This document shows, in pieces, positions 1 through 9,561 of a stretch of 64,000 bases of DNA; the stretch's first letter is position 1, and the number at the start of each line of letters is the position of its first letter. The translations under genes and the position numbers were made by a program. The notes beneath the pieces are model-generated. The model was not told the origin of the DNA. It did not search any database and worked only from the letters and a program-made list of their open reading frames with translations. The DNA lies in NCBI GenBank assembly GCA_963793245.1, contig CAWBZG010000002.1, positions 186,001 to 250,000 on the forward strand. The letters are read 5' to 3'. The DNA is from CAXBBB01 sp963793245. GTDB taxonomy: Bacteria; Bacteroidota; Rhodothermia; Rhodothermales; BA12.

Positions 1-302
1 CCGCTCTGTTTCGGGAGATATAGCCCTCGTCCTCTAGCATCCAGCCCCACCTATCGCTCACCCTCCGTGAGTAGGCGCTTGGGGTTTAGTGCGTAGCAGG
101 GAGCCGAGCACAAAACGCAAAACGAGATGGTAACGCGCGGTAACTGGATCGTCGTAAAGGCAGTGGGTGCAATTGGTTACGAAGAAGGCGGTGTGAGCAA
201 AAGGTGAGCATCGACGCTGCCGCGTTCGTCACAGATGCGAAGCTGGACAGGTGGTAATGTGAGAGCGTTTCCCTAGAACTCTCAAATTCTCACCCTACTC
301 GC
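1..302. other. Non-coding upstream region
   Basis: No convincing coding sequence, RNA gene or repeat is visible in this first stretch. It lies upstream of the secreted repeat protein that starts at 303 and presumably carries its promoter, but I could not pick out a confident promoter box. Whatever gene precedes it lies outside the window. Confidence 0.4.
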
Positions 303-1298
303 ATGACGAACCTGTTACGAACCTTTTCTCGAGCGGTCCAGCTACCGCTCCTGATTATTGCGCTCGCGTTCGGCGCGCCCGCCGCGCTCGCCGCCACGAT
401 CACCGTAAACACCGAAGCCGACAACGCCACCGACGGCCTATGCTCGTTTACCGAAGCCATCGCGTCGGCCAACACGGACACCGCCGTCGGTGGCTGTACG
501 GCAGGTAGCGGCGCGGACTACATCGTCTTCTCTCTGACAGCGTTTGTAGTCGACTCTCGACTCGACACTCGGCGCCGAAGACACTGCGCGAGATCACCAC
601 GCCGTCATACGATGGCAGAACAGTCCAGGAGGCCCGACGCCACGGGCAGAGTCACGCTCGCGCAACGACCTCGGGCGCGTGCGTTCTCCGTCAAGCGGCG
701 CAGTCACGGTACGGAATATCCGCATGATCCAAGGCCCGCCGAAGAAGGCGGACTGATCTACGTCGGACAGGCGAGCGAATCTCCAGGCGGATAACCTGAT
801 AGCCGAACAACGGCGTAGCCACAGGCGACGCCGCTCGCTGGGTGGAGGCGCGATCATGTCGAAGGCGGTAACGCGGTGATCTCAGAACTCGTCGTTTACG
901 AGCAACCGCGCGTCGGGCACTAGCGGATCGGGCGGCGCGCTGGTCAACCAGGGCGGTACGCTGACGGTGACGCGTTCGACATTCGTCTCCAACACCGCTA
1001 ACCGGGCAGGCGGCGCCATCGAGGACGCGGGTGGGACGACCGAGCCTGACCGATGTCACGCTCGACCAGAACAACGGAGGCGCCAACCCCGGCAACGGCG
1101 GCGGTCTCCACACCGGCGGCGGAACGGTCACAGTCAGGAATTCGACCGTGACGAACAACACGGCCGTCGAGGGCGGCGGGCTGTGGTCGAGCGGAACGCT
1201 CAATATCAGCGAGTCCACGGTGGATGGCAATACAGCCATCGGCGACGCCGACAGCCAGTTCGAAGGCGGCGGAGGCATCTTTAATAAAGGCTGGTTCG
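303..1298 (+). pseudogene. Frame-disrupted N-terminal part of the secreted beta-helix repeat protein
   Basis: The ATG at 303 opens a clear signal peptide (hydrophobic LPLLIIALAF core, AALA cleavage region). It is followed by a sequence resembling the CSLREA N-terminal domain of surface repeat proteins: CSFTEAIASAN near residues 47-57, then GADYIVF. Coding then breaks up between about 545 and 970. It resumes with the repeat motif NRAGGAI near 1000, shifts frame again near 1030, and shifts once more near 1293. At 1293, removing one T from the run around GGCTGG restores GGSMDLL in the frame that continues to 4685. The most economical reading is one gene from 303 to 4685 damaged by several indels at a poorly sequenced contig end. 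True decay of the 5' part cannot be excluded. Confidence 0.6.
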
Positions 1299-3400
1299 AT
1301 GGACCTGTTACGGGTCAACGATCTGACCAACAACCAGGCGACAGGGCCTGGTGGTTCGGGCGGTGGCATCTTCAACGATGGCGATACGGCTACACTAACG
1401 CTCTTATCGTCGACTTCTTCCGGTAACACCGCTGTCCGTGCAGGCGGCGGTATCGAGATGAACGGCGGAACGCTGATGATGAGCCTCTCGGGTCTCGACG
1501 GCAACAACGCAGGAACCAGCCCCGGTAATGGTGGCGGACTCCACGTGACCAAAGGCGACGTGACGATTAGCACGGCGACCATCACCAACAACATCGCTGT
1601 CGAAGGCGGTGGCTTGTGGAATAACGCTGGCTGGACGATGATGCTCGACGGCGTGACGATCACTGACAACATGGCCATGGGCACCGCTGCTGATAACGGC
1701 GGCGGTGGCGTCTTCAACAATGGCGGCACGCTCTCGCTCGTAAACGTCGGTTTTGGTGGCAACACCGCGACGCAGGGCAGCGGATCGGGCGGCGGTCTGT
1801 TGACGACCAACGGCACTGTCACGATCACAGGTGGCGCGTTCGGCGGCGCGTATGGGACGACCGACACCGTTTTCGGAAGCGCCGATACGTTCGCTGGCAA
1901 CCGCGCAAGCCGCGCCGGTGGAGCCATCGAAGTGATCGAAGGCACCGTCACGATCAATAACGTCAACTTTGTAGCCAACGCGACAGGCAGCAGCCCTGGA
2001 AACGGCGGCGCGATCCACGTCTCTAGCTCGGCTGTGGTAACGGTTACGGGCGGTACCGTCGCCAACAACACGGCAACCCGAGAAGGAGGAGGTTTCTGGA
2101 ACCAGCAGGCGGCACGCATGACGGTCACGGGCACCTCGTTCACCGGAAACTCCGCTGCTGGCGACGCAGCCGACGATGGCGGTGGCGCGCTCTTCAACAA
2201 CGGCGGCACGATGCGGCTCTTCGGCGTTCAGGCCTCCGGTAACTCGGCGACCGGAACCGCAGGATCGGGCGGCGCCATCCTGAACCTGCGCGGCACGCTG
2301 CGCATGTCGGGCGGCGAAGTGACCGGAAACCGCGCGAACCGCGCTGGTGGTGGAATCGAAGACGCAAACGGCATCGTCCAGATGGACAGCGTGCTCGTCG
2401 CAGGCAACTCCATCGCTGTAGCCGCTCCGGGTAACGGTGGCGGTCTGCATAGCGGTGGCGGAACCGTCACGGTCACCAACAGCTCGTTCTTGGACAACTC
2501 GGCCGTCGAAGGTGGCGGCTTGTGGTCCAGTGGCATCCTGTCGATCGTCAGCACCGACGGTGGCGACATGTTCGTTATGAACAACGTAGGAACTGGCGAC
2601 GCTGCGACCAACGGCGGCGGCGGTGTCTTCCAGCAGGCAGGCACGCTCACGATGATCGGCGTAATGGTCGAGGACAACGCGGCAACTGGCACGTCCGGTT
2701 CAGGCGGTGGCCTCTTCGTCGCTGACGGCGTACAGGCATCGGTCACCAAAGGCACGATCTCGAACAACAGAGCCAACCGCGCAGGTGGTGGCATCGAAAT
2801 CGCCAACGATCCGATGGCCGGCGGTGTCGCACTCCTCACGCTCGACGATGTCGAAGTCAATGGAAACACGATTGCAGTCGCTGCCCCCGGAAACGGCGGC
2901 GGTATCCACAGCGGCGGCGGCGCGTTGGTCATCAAAGGAGGACTGATCGCATCCAACTCGGCTGTAGAAGGAGGAGGCGTCTGGTCCAATGGGCCGGTCA
3001 CCATCACCGTCGATAGCGAGGGAATTGGTACAGGCATCGTCTCGAACGAAGCAACCGGAGACGACGCTACCCATGGTGGAGGAGGCATCTTCGTTCAAAC
3101 CGGAGGCGCGTTCACCGTCGAAGACGCTACGGTCTCGACCAACCGAGCAACGGGCACATCCGGCTCGGGCGGAGGCATCTTCGTGTCCGACGCATCATCG
3201 CTCTCGATGACGCGCGGCATCGTCTTCGGCAACCGCGCCAACCGCGCTGGTGGAGGCATCGAAGTCGCTGACAACGCTTCGACGGAAGGCAAAGCGGTTC
3301 TGTCGCTCACTGGTGTCTCGGTAGAGAGAAACTCGATCGGAACGGCCAACCCCGGAAACGGTGGCGGCCTGCACGTCGGTGGCATAGGCGAGGCGACCAT
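1000..3400 (+). repeat. About six tandem super-repeats of about 430-475 bp inside the beta-helix gene
   Basis: The anchor motif [NV]RAGG[GA]IE recurs near 1000, 1433, 1909, 2338, 2776 and 3239, giving a period of about 430-475 bp (143-158 residues). Within each unit the same order of sub-motifs returns: GSGGG(I/L), RAGGGIE, PGNGGGLH, EGGGLW, NGGGGVF. So each super-repeat is itself five helical turns. The second half of the array (about 2330-3400) is the most uniform. Confidence 0.75.
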
Positions 3401-4685
3401 CATGCGGAGCACGTTCGCCACCAACACCGCTGCTGAAGGCGCTGGCCTATGGATCAGCGGAGGCGGAAGACTCGACCTGTCGCTCTCGACGGTCAGCGGA
3501 AACGCGGCTACCGGAGACGGTGGCGGAGTCTACGACAACGGCAACGGTGGACGGATTCGGATCACGGACGCTACCATCGCTGGCAACACGGCCGGTGGTA
3601 CAGGTGGTGGTTTGGTATCGCAGAATGTAGACGCTTCGGCGTTTAGCTTCACCAACACCATCGTCGGCGACAACAGCGCAGCACAGGGCAACCAGTGCTC
3701 GGGCGTATTCGCTGTCAGCGGTGCCAACATCATCGAAGAGCGTGCAGGTTGCACGCTGAGCGAGGCGCAGGGAGCCAACGTCATCGTGGCGGACGCTCTT
3801 CTAGCCGACCTGATGGATAACGGTGGAAACACGCAGACGCATGCTCTCCGTGCCAACAGCCCTGCCATCGACGCCGGTACGTCGACGTTTAGCATGGACC
3901 AGCGCGGATTCATGCGCGTCGGTACGGCTGACATTGGTGCGTTCGAGCGCGGTGCTGCCTCGCCGACGTGTGCGCCGGACGCTCCGGTTGCTTTCGGTGA
4001 CTTCAGCGCGGGCGACGATCAGTTCGTCACGTTGACTGCCATCGGCACTGCGACGACGGACTTGACCGGCTGTACGTTTGCCGTCTACAACAACTCGGCC
4101 CAGACGATCGGGTACTCCGATACGCCGAATGGCGAAGTGTCGACCGGGCGTAGCTTCCGCTTCGGCGAGCAAGACTCCGACAACGGTGAACTGCCCAACG
4201 GTACGCTTCGCCCGACACGCGGTGCTCTGCTGCTCTTCTCAGGTGACGTGACCGATGGCGATGCCATTACGGACGCAGACCTGAGCCGCATCGTCGCTGC
4301 CAAGGTGTACGACGGTGGTTCGGTTACGCTCAACATCTCGGGTGGCGCGACGCCAGACGAGCAGCAGCAGCTGCGCGCGGCGTTGGGAACCATCTTCACG
4401 TCCATCGAGACCGCATCCGGTCCTATCGAACTGGCGCTGACGGCCCATCCGAACCCTGCTCGTCAGGGCGCAAGTGTCGGCTTCGGCGTCGAATCGACGG
4501 AGCGCGTCGTCGTGACGGTCTACGACATGCTCGGCCGCTCGGTCGCCGTGATCGCTGACCAGACGTACGCACCGGGACGCTACACCGCCGACCTCGACGC
4601 GGGACGCTTGTCCGCCGGTCTCTACGTCATCCGTATCGAAGCGGGTGACCGGACCGAGACGACGCGCCTGACCGTCGTCCGGTAA
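1224..4685 (+). CDS. Secreted right-handed beta-helix repeat protein with T9SS type A C-terminal sorting domain
   Basis: The intact part is about 1,150 residues. The first two thirds are glycine-rich turns of the chlamydial-PMP type (GGGIF, GGGLH, EGGGLW and NRAGGGIE alternating with FxxN-like strands), as expected for a long right-handed parallel beta-helix. A choice-of-anchor-like end follows (NSPAIDAGT, DQRGF, DIGAFERG). The last 85 residues or so are a T9SS type A sorting domain: HPNPARQG, VTVYDMLGRSV, LSAGLYVIRI and a terminal VVR. The protein is therefore probably exported by Sec and then carried across the outer membrane by T9SS as an adhesin or surface filament. The 5' end is continuous with the disrupted segment starting at 303, so the start at 1224 is an artefact of the frame break. 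The function of the repeats is unknown. Confidence 0.88.
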   Translation: MAIQPSATPTASSKAAEASLIKAGSMDLLRVNDLTNNQATGPGGSGGGIFNDGDTATLTLLSSTSSGNTAVRAGGGIEMNGGTLMMSLSGLDGNNAGTSPGNGGGLHVTKGDVTISTATITNNIAVEGGGLWNNAGWTMMLDGVTITDNMAMGTAADNGGGGVFNNGGTLSLVNVGFGGNTATQGSGSGGGLLTTNGTVTITGGAFGGAYGTTDTVFGSADTFAGNRASRAGGAIEVIEGTVTINNVNFVANATGSSPGNGGAIHVSSSAVVTVTGGTVANNTATREGGGFWNQQAARMTVTGTSFTGNSAAGDAADDGGGALFNNGGTMRLFGVQASGNSATGTAGSGGAILNLRGTLRMSGGEVTGNRANRAGGGIEDANGIVQMDSVLVAGNSIAVAAPGNGGGLHSGGGTVTVTNSSFLDNSAVEGGGLWSSGILSIVSTDGGDMFVMNNVGTGDAATNGGGGVFQQAGTLTMIGVMVEDNAATGTSGSGGGLFVADGVQASVTKGTISNNRANRAGGGIEIANDPMAGGVALLTLDDVEVNGNTIAVAAPGNGGGIHSGGGALVIKGGLIASNSAVEGGGVWSNGPVTITVDSEGIGTGIVSNEATGDDATHGGGGIFVQTGGAFTVEDATVSTNRATGTSGSGGGIFVSDASSLSMTRGIVFGNRANRAGGGIEVADNASTEGKAVLSLTGVSVERNSIGTANPGNGGGLHVGGIGEATIMRSTFATNTAAEGAGLWISGGGRLDLSLSTVSGNAATGDGGGVYDNGNGGRIRITDATIAGNTAGGTGGGLVSQNVDASAFSFTNTIVGDNSAAQGNQCSGVFAVSGANIIEERAGCTLSEAQGANVIVADALLADLMDNGGNTQTHALRANSPAIDAGTSTFSMDQRGFMRVGTADIGAFERGAASPTCAPDAPVAFGDFSAGDDQFVTLTAIGTATTDLTGCTFAVYNNSAQTIGYSDTPNGEVSTGRSFRFGEQDSDNGELPNGTLRPTRGALLLFSGDVTDGDAITDADLSRIVAAKVYDGGSVTLNISGGATPDEQQQLRAALGTIFTSIETASGPIELALTAHPNPARQGASVGFGVESTERVVVTVYDMLGRSVAVIADQTYAPGRYTADLDAGRLSAGLYVIRIEAGDRTETTRLTVVR

Positions 4686-4710
4686 CCGAGACAGCGATCT
4701 GCTGATTGGC

Positions 4711-4754
4711 TCGAAGGCCGCGCTCCGATTCGGGGTGCGGCCTTCGACGCTTTT
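4711..4754 (+). terminator. Rho-independent terminator of the repeat-protein gene
   Basis: An 11-bp perfect stem (TCGAAGGCCGC at 4711-4721 paired with 4737-4747) is followed by a short T run at 4751-4754. It sits 26 bp after the stop codon of the repeat protein. Confidence 0.75.
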
Positions 4755-4871
4755 CGAGAGAGAGGAGCATCGGCAAAAAGCGCTTTCTCGGATCTACTGC
4801 ATCCCTACACAGTAAGGATAGGCTGTGCCGCAAGTCGCGGTTTCGATTGTATCCAACCCCATCACATCCCC

Positions 4872-5369
4872 ATGCGCAAGCTCTTCCCCCTCGCCCTCGT
4901 CCTCGCCCTGTTCGTAGGCGTCGGCTGTGACTCCAACGACGACGAAGGCTCGTCCGACTCCGAACTCTTCGTAGGGACGTGGACCGTCGTCAACGTGACC
5001 AACGACAGCGGCGGTGCGAACGAGATGGACCTGACACAGGCTCTCGTCGGTGCCAACGGTACGCTCAACAGCCTCTCCTTGGGCTTCAACACGAACAACA
5101 CCTACACGCTCAACGCCGACTATCGCAGCGCCGACACGCCGGATGTCGTCGTCGCGGGCGCTCCGTTTACCTACACGGTCAACGAAACGACGAACCAGAT
5201 CACGCTTCAGTTGCCTAGCCCGACGGGTTCGGGTACGGTCCCGGCTCAGATCGGCTACTCGTTCAACGGCGACGACGAGTTCACGGCGCTGCTGCCGAGC
5301 ATCGTCATGAACAGCCTGTTCCAAACGACGCTCTATAGCGGCAACGTCGCTGCCCGCTTCACCAAGTAA
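4872..5369 (+). CDS. Hypothetical lipoprotein, lipocalin-like
   Basis: A 165-residue protein with a classical lipoprotein signal. The N-terminus MRKL is followed by a hydrophobic stretch and the lipobox VGVGC, with Cys at about residue 17, then an acidic serine-rich linker. The mature part opens with LFVGTWTV, and such a G-x-W near the start of a small beta-rich domain is typical of lipocalin-like proteins. This supports a small beta-barrel fold but no specific ligand. The gene is flanked by terminators on both sides, so it is probably monocistronic. I recognise no closer family. Confidence 0.75.
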   Translation: MRKLFPLALVLALFVGVGCDSNDDEGSSDSELFVGTWTVVNVTNDSGGANEMDLTQALVGANGTLNSLSLGFNTNNTYTLNADYRSADTPDVVVAGAPFTYTVNETTNQITLQLPSPTGSGTVPAQIGYSFNGDDEFTALLPSIVMNSLFQTTLYSGNVAARFTK

Positions 5370-5396
5370 GCAGGCGACGGATCGCACGGTCCTCGT

Positions 5397-5430
5397 AGCC
5401 GACGTCTCCTCTAGGGGGCGTCGGCTTTTT
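5397..5430 (+). terminator. Rho-independent terminator after the lipoprotein gene
   Basis: Stem AGCCGACG (5397-5404) with CGTCGGCT (5419-5426), followed by five T residues. It starts 27 bp after the lipoprotein stop codon. Confidence 0.85.
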
Positions 5431-5501
5431 CGTTGTGGAACGTGGTTGGCTCCGCTTTTGTACGCACCGTCTCTGCCCTCGGCGGCACCTCTCCGCACCC
5501 C

Positions 5502-6098
5502 ATGGACTCAAACGCACTCACACCGACGACCTACGCCGATCTGGTGCAACTCGGGCGCGTACTCTACGACCAAGCGCTGGTGCGGCGCGAGGACGAACTG
5601 ATCACGGATCCGCGTGGACAGCCCATCGGCTGGCTACTCGACACTCGAATGCCGATGCTCGACGGCCCTTCGTTCCGCGAAGTCGGCTCGGTTCTGGCCG
5701 ATAGGCTCCGTGCGCGCGGCATCGACCAGGTCGTCGGTTATGGCTTCGGCGCGCACGCGATGGTGTGTTCGCTGCTGGCCGATGCGGGCGAGCCGTCGTT
5801 CAAAGGCGGACTGATCCGAGAGCAGCGAAAGCCGCACGGTCGACGCCGTTTGGTCGAGGGGCCGCTCGACCGCCGCAAACCGGTCGTCCTGCTCGACGAC
5901 ATCCTCAACTCGGGGCGAAGCGCCGCCCGCGCCCTATCGCTGCTCCGCGCCGACGGATTTCAAGTCGCCGGGCTGACGACGCTGTTTCACTTCACGTGGT
6001 CGAACGGGCGCAGCCGCATCGAAAGCGAAGGCGTCTGGGTAGACGCCCTGCTCGACCTCAACCTGCGCGGCGGCGGTGATTCGTCGCCCAACTCGTAG
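5502..6098 (+). CDS. Phosphoribosyltransferase family protein (orotate PRTase-like)
   Basis: About 198 residues from the ATG at 5502. An in-frame TTG at 5433 lies hard against the preceding terminator and is unlikely. The PRPP-binding loop is visible as VVLLDDILNSGRSA, matching the DDvxttG motif of type I PRTases. Upstream, IREQRKPHG..RLVEGPL resembles the catalytic-loop region of orotate phosphoribosyltransferase (PyrE). PyrE joins orotate to PRPP in pyrimidine synthesis. The LNS in the PRPP loop instead of TTG-type residues makes the substrate less certain. The stop is 12 bp before tatC, so the two may be co-transcribed. Confidence 0.72.
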   Translation: MDSNALTPTTYADLVQLGRVLYDQALVRREDELITDPRGQPIGWLLDTRMPMLDGPSFREVGSVLADRLRARGIDQVVGYGFGAHAMVCSLLADAGEPSFKGGLIREQRKPHGRRRLVEGPLDRRKPVVLLDDILNSGRSAARALSLLRADGFQVAGLTTLFHFTWSNGRSRIESEGVWVDALLDLNLRGGGDSSPNS

Positions 6099-6110
6099 TA
6101 CGCCGCCGTC

Positions 6111-6995
6111 ATGGTCAAATCGCTTCGCCGCGTGCTGATGGGCCGAAAGCCCGCTCCTCGCAACCTCGCCTCGGGTGATGGACAACCCGGACCGCCTCCC
6201 GTCGTGGATCCGGGCGAGATGCCCTTTCTCGATCACCTGGAGGAACTGCGCTGGCGCCTGATCTGGGGGATGGGCAGCATGGCTGTCGTCATCGTCGCCT
6301 GCTTTTTCTTCGCCGACTGGATCGTCGATGTGCTACTTCTCGGACCGATGCAGCCGACTTCCTCACGTACCGCGTGACCGGCATGGAGGCCAAGACTTCG
6401 AGTTGCATAACCGGACGATCACGGGCCAGTTCTTCGCGTGGATCGGCACTGTCATCACGGCGGGCGGCATTTTGGGCGCGCCGTTCCTGATCTACCACTT
6501 GTGGAAGTTTATCGAGCCAGCGCTCTACCCTGACGAGCGCGAGGGGATGCGTTTCGCCTCATTGGGCGCGACGCTCTGCTTCATGGCGGGCATCGCGTTT
6601 GGCTATCTGATCGTGACGCCTTGTCGCTGCAGTTCTTCGCCGACTTCGAGTTGTCGAGCGAGATCGCCAACGAGTTCGACATCACCAAGTACTTCTCGAT
6701 GGTGGCGATGTGGTCGCTAGGTGTCGGCGTCTTGTTCGAGTTGCCGGTCGTGATCTACTTCCTCGCCAAAGCAGGCATCCTTACGTCGGATATGCTCCGT
6801 AAAGGCCGGAAGATCGCCATCGTGATCATCTTGATCCTGGGTGCGATCATCACGCCACCCGACCCGGTCTCTCAGTTGATCGTCGCCTTTCCGCTGTTTG
6901 GACTGTACGAAGTAGCGACGCTGCTGGCCGCAAGGGTAGAACGCAAACGCGCCAAGGCGCTGGCGAAAGCCGCCAAACTGGAGGCCGCCGCATGA
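6111..6995 (+). CDS. tatC: Sec-independent protein translocase TatC (frameshifted)
   Basis: TatC is the multi-spanning core of the twin-arginine translocase, which moves folded proteins across the inner membrane. The family hallmarks are all present but in three frames. MPFLDHLEELRWRL and the first membrane span read from 6111. ADFLTYRVTGMEA follows after a break near 6351. ELHNRTITGQFFAW to FGYLIVTP follows after a second break near 6393. FFADFELSSEIANEFDITKY through the final membrane spans follows after a third near 6617. Conserved residues continue across every break, so sequencing indels are likelier than decay. The stop overlaps the next gene's start (ATGA), suggesting translational coupling. 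No tatA is seen in the window. Confidence 0.85.
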
Positions 6996-8680
6996 CCCGA
7001 ACCGACACACCCCAACCCGTACGGGCGATTCACGAATCGCCCTTCTCCGACTTTGCATCCACGTGGTGGCCTGGGATGCTGGCAATGGTGCTGCTCTTCG
7101 TGCCGCCGGCGTGGGCGCAGCGAGCCGATGGCGACGACTTCTTTCTGCTGCGGAAGAACCTCGAGATCTTCGGCGAGGCCTACGCGACGCTTACCGAGGA
7201 GTACGCCGATCCGCTCGACCCGCAGCGCATCGTGCGCGATGGGCTGGGCGCGTTTCTAGGCGAACTCGATCCATACACCGTTCTGCTCGACGAGGCGACG
7301 CTGGCCCAAGGCGCTCTTCTCAGAAGCACGTACGGACTGGTCGGCGTGACACTCGAACGGCGCGGTGGCGAGTTAGTCGTCGCGCCGCCGGACGAAGGCA
7401 CGTCGACGGGTGGCTACGCTCAAGGCTTGCGCGTCGGTGATCGGGTCGTCACTATTGCCGGTCGAGACGTGCGCGCCCTGCCGCTGACCGAAGCGGCGAC
7501 GTTGTTGGCGGGGGAGCCGGGGACGACTGTGGCGATTTCGGTAGAGCGACCGGGTGAGGATGAGGCAGTCGATTTTGTGTTGACGCGCGAGGATCCGTCG
7601 CCGATCAGCGTGCCGTTCAGCGGATTCGTGGGCGACGACACGACGCGCGGAATGGGCTATGTCCGGCTGACGGTCTTCGGCAATGGGGCCGGGCAAGAGA
7701 TGCGGTCTGCCGTTACGAGCCTGGTGCATGGCGACATGGACGGATTGGTACTCGACCTGCGCGGCAACGGCGGCGGACTGCTCGGCGCGGCGGTCGAGAT
7801 CGTAGGCTTGTTCGTACCGACGGGCACCAACGTGACGACGCTTCGGATGCGCGATCCGTCCAAAACCGAGACGTACCGCACGACGTCGCCGCCCGTTGCT
7901 CCCGACGTGCCCGTCGTGGTGCTCGTCGACAGCCTGAGCGCGTCGGCGTCTGAGATCGTGTCGGGCGCGCTCCAGGATCTCGATCGCGCGGTGATCATCG
8001 GAGATCAGACGTTCGGAAAAGGATTGGTGCAGGTCGTCCGACGGTTGCCGTACAACACGGCGCTCAAGTTGACCGTCGGGCGCTACGAGTTGCCGTCGGG
8101 ACGCGTCGTGCAGCGGCTCGACTATGGGCGCAGTGGATCGGGCGCGGCGGTCGCCGAAACCGTTGGCTTTACGACGACGAGTGGACGGGCGGTCGTCGGC
8201 GGCAGCGGTGTCACACCGGACCTGCCAGGCGACGAGCCGGACCCGAGCGCGCTGGAAGCGGCTTTGCTACGCGGCGCATGGTTTTTCCGCTACGCCGACC
8301 GCTTCGAGACGCAGAACGCCACGCTGCCGAACGAGTGGCGAAGCGACCTGCTGGACGATTTTCGCTCGTTTCTGGATGCCGAAGGGTTCGCCTACGAATC
8401 CGACGCCGGGGACCTGCTAGCCGATCTCCGCGCTCGCTTGCAAGCCGCTGGCTATTCGGATGCGTTGGACGAGACAGATCGTGTAGCTCGCGCCCTATCC
8501 AACGACCAGCAGCGCGACTTCAACCGCCACGCCGAGGCCCTCGAACGTCGCTTGGTCCAGACGATCCGTCCGCGTTACGGTGTCACGCGCGGCCCCTCGA
8601 TTGATACCGATCCCAATCTGCAACAGGCACTCGACCTGCTCGCTGATCCGGCGGCCTACGCGAGGGCGTTGGGTAGATGA
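6992..8680 (+). CDS. C-terminal processing peptidase, S41 family
   Basis: A 562-residue Ser/Lys-dyad protease. A membrane or signal segment sits at about residues 26-42, then a DPYTVLLD block and a PDZ domain (about 105-190), then the S41 catalytic core with LDLRGNGGGLL. The catalytic serine lies in SASASE (about Ser318) and the lysine in FGKGLVQ (Lys343); this 25-residue spacing matches characterised CtpA/Prc enzymes. These proteases act in the periplasm on C-termini of proteins. The start overlaps the tatC stop by ATGA, and the stop overlaps the TauE gene the same way, so the three form a tight operon. The C-terminal 150 residues or so are a family extension of unknown role. Confidence 0.9.
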   Translation: MTRTDTPQPVRAIHESPFSDFASTWWPGMLAMVLLFVPPAWAQRADGDDFFLLRKNLEIFGEAYATLTEEYADPLDPQRIVRDGLGAFLGELDPYTVLLDEATLAQGALLRSTYGLVGVTLERRGGELVVAPPDEGTSTGGYAQGLRVGDRVVTIAGRDVRALPLTEAATLLAGEPGTTVAISVERPGEDEAVDFVLTREDPSPISVPFSGFVGDDTTRGMGYVRLTVFGNGAGQEMRSAVTSLVHGDMDGLVLDLRGNGGGLLGAAVEIVGLFVPTGTNVTTLRMRDPSKTETYRTTSPPVAPDVPVVVLVDSLSASASEIVSGALQDLDRAVIIGDQTFGKGLVQVVRRLPYNTALKLTVGRYELPSGRVVQRLDYGRSGSGAAVAETVGFTTTSGRAVVGGSGVTPDLPGDEPDPSALEAALLRGAWFFRYADRFETQNATLPNEWRSDLLDDFRSFLDAEGFAYESDAGDLLADLRARLQAAGYSDALDETDRVARALSNDQQRDFNRHAEALERRLVQTIRPRYGVTRGPSIDTDPNLQQALDLLADPAAYARALGR

Positions 8681-9480
8681 CGGTCGAGATACTCCTGCTC
8701 CTCGCCGCCGGACTGGTCGGTGGCTTTCTGGCCGGACTGCTCGGCGTTGGCGGCGGTATCGTGTTTGCACCCGTTTTGCTCTACTACTTCGGTTGGCTCG
8801 GCGTGCCGGACACCGCTCTGGTGCCGCTCACAGCGGGGACGAGCCTGCTGTGTACATGGCTCTCGTCAGCCGCGAGCGCATGGTTTCAGGCCAAACGCAG
8901 TTCGGTCGACTGGAAAACAGCCGCGATCACCGGTCTTTGCAGCGTCATCAGCGTGTGGCTCGTCAAGGAGTACGTCACGACGGCAGATTGGTACACGCCC
9001 GAAGTGTTTTCGCGCGTGTTCGCAGTCGTCCTGCTCATCGTTGTCGTACGCATGGTGACGGGGCGCGATGATGATTCGCGCGGGCGCAAGGTGCGGCAGG
9101 GCTGGCTTCCAGCTATCGGACTGGGCGGCGGTGCGCTGTCGGCTGCCATCGGAATCGGCGGCGGTATTGTGCTCGTTCCGGCCTACAACAAACTGGCGCG
9201 CCTGCCGCTGCGCGTGGCCCTGGGCACGTCGAGCGCGACGATCCTCGTGACGACTGCCGCAGGCGTGCTCGCCTACGCTTTTACCGTCGATACGGCGTTC
9301 GGGAGTCCAGATGGAACGCTGGGCGCCGTCGCGTTCGGGCATGCGTTAGCGTTGGGAATCCCGGCCATCTTCGCCGCCCGATGGGGTGTACGCGTCGGGC
9401 AGAACGCCAGTACGCAGTATCTGCGCTGGGCATTTGCGGCGTTGGCAGGATTCGTCGCGCTGCGGCTCTTGTTGGTATAA
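8677..9480 (+). CDS. TauE/SafE family anion exporter
   Basis: A 267-residue polytopic membrane protein with about eight hydrophobic segments arranged as two homologous halves. Each half carries the glycine-rich signature of the family (GLLGVGGGIVFAPVLL near residue 23; AAIGIGGGIVLVPAYN near residue 157). TauE/SafE proteins move sulfite, sulfoacetate or related anions across the inner membrane; the substrate cannot be told from sequence. The gene overlaps the upstream protease by four bases (ATGA). Confidence 0.88.
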   Translation: MTVEILLLLAAGLVGGFLAGLLGVGGGIVFAPVLLYYFGWLGVPDTALVPLTAGTSLLCTWLSSAASAWFQAKRSSVDWKTAAITGLCSVISVWLVKEYVTTADWYTPEVFSRVFAVVLLIVVVRMVTGRDDDSRGRKVRQGWLPAIGLGGGALSAAIGIGGGIVLVPAYNKLARLPLRVALGTSSATILVTTAAGVLAYAFTVDTAFGSPDGTLGAVAFGHALALGIPAIFAARWGVRVGQNASTQYLRWAFAALAGFVALRLLLV

Positions 9481-9561
9481 GCGATAGATAGCATGTTCGG
9501 AAAGTGAAACATATCGTTTCCTTTCCGTAGAGGGAGATTCTGTGTCTGGAAACTCCTTCTC

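Noticed and set aside
998..2209. Long minus-strand reading frame of 403 codons over the beta-helix gene
   Set aside because: Antisense shadow: composition follows the repeat on the plus strand (Pro-rich mirror of Gly-rich turns), and no domain is visible.
1000..3400. CRISPR-like array
   Set aside because: The repeats are protein-coding, long and in frame, with no short constant repeat and variable spacers.
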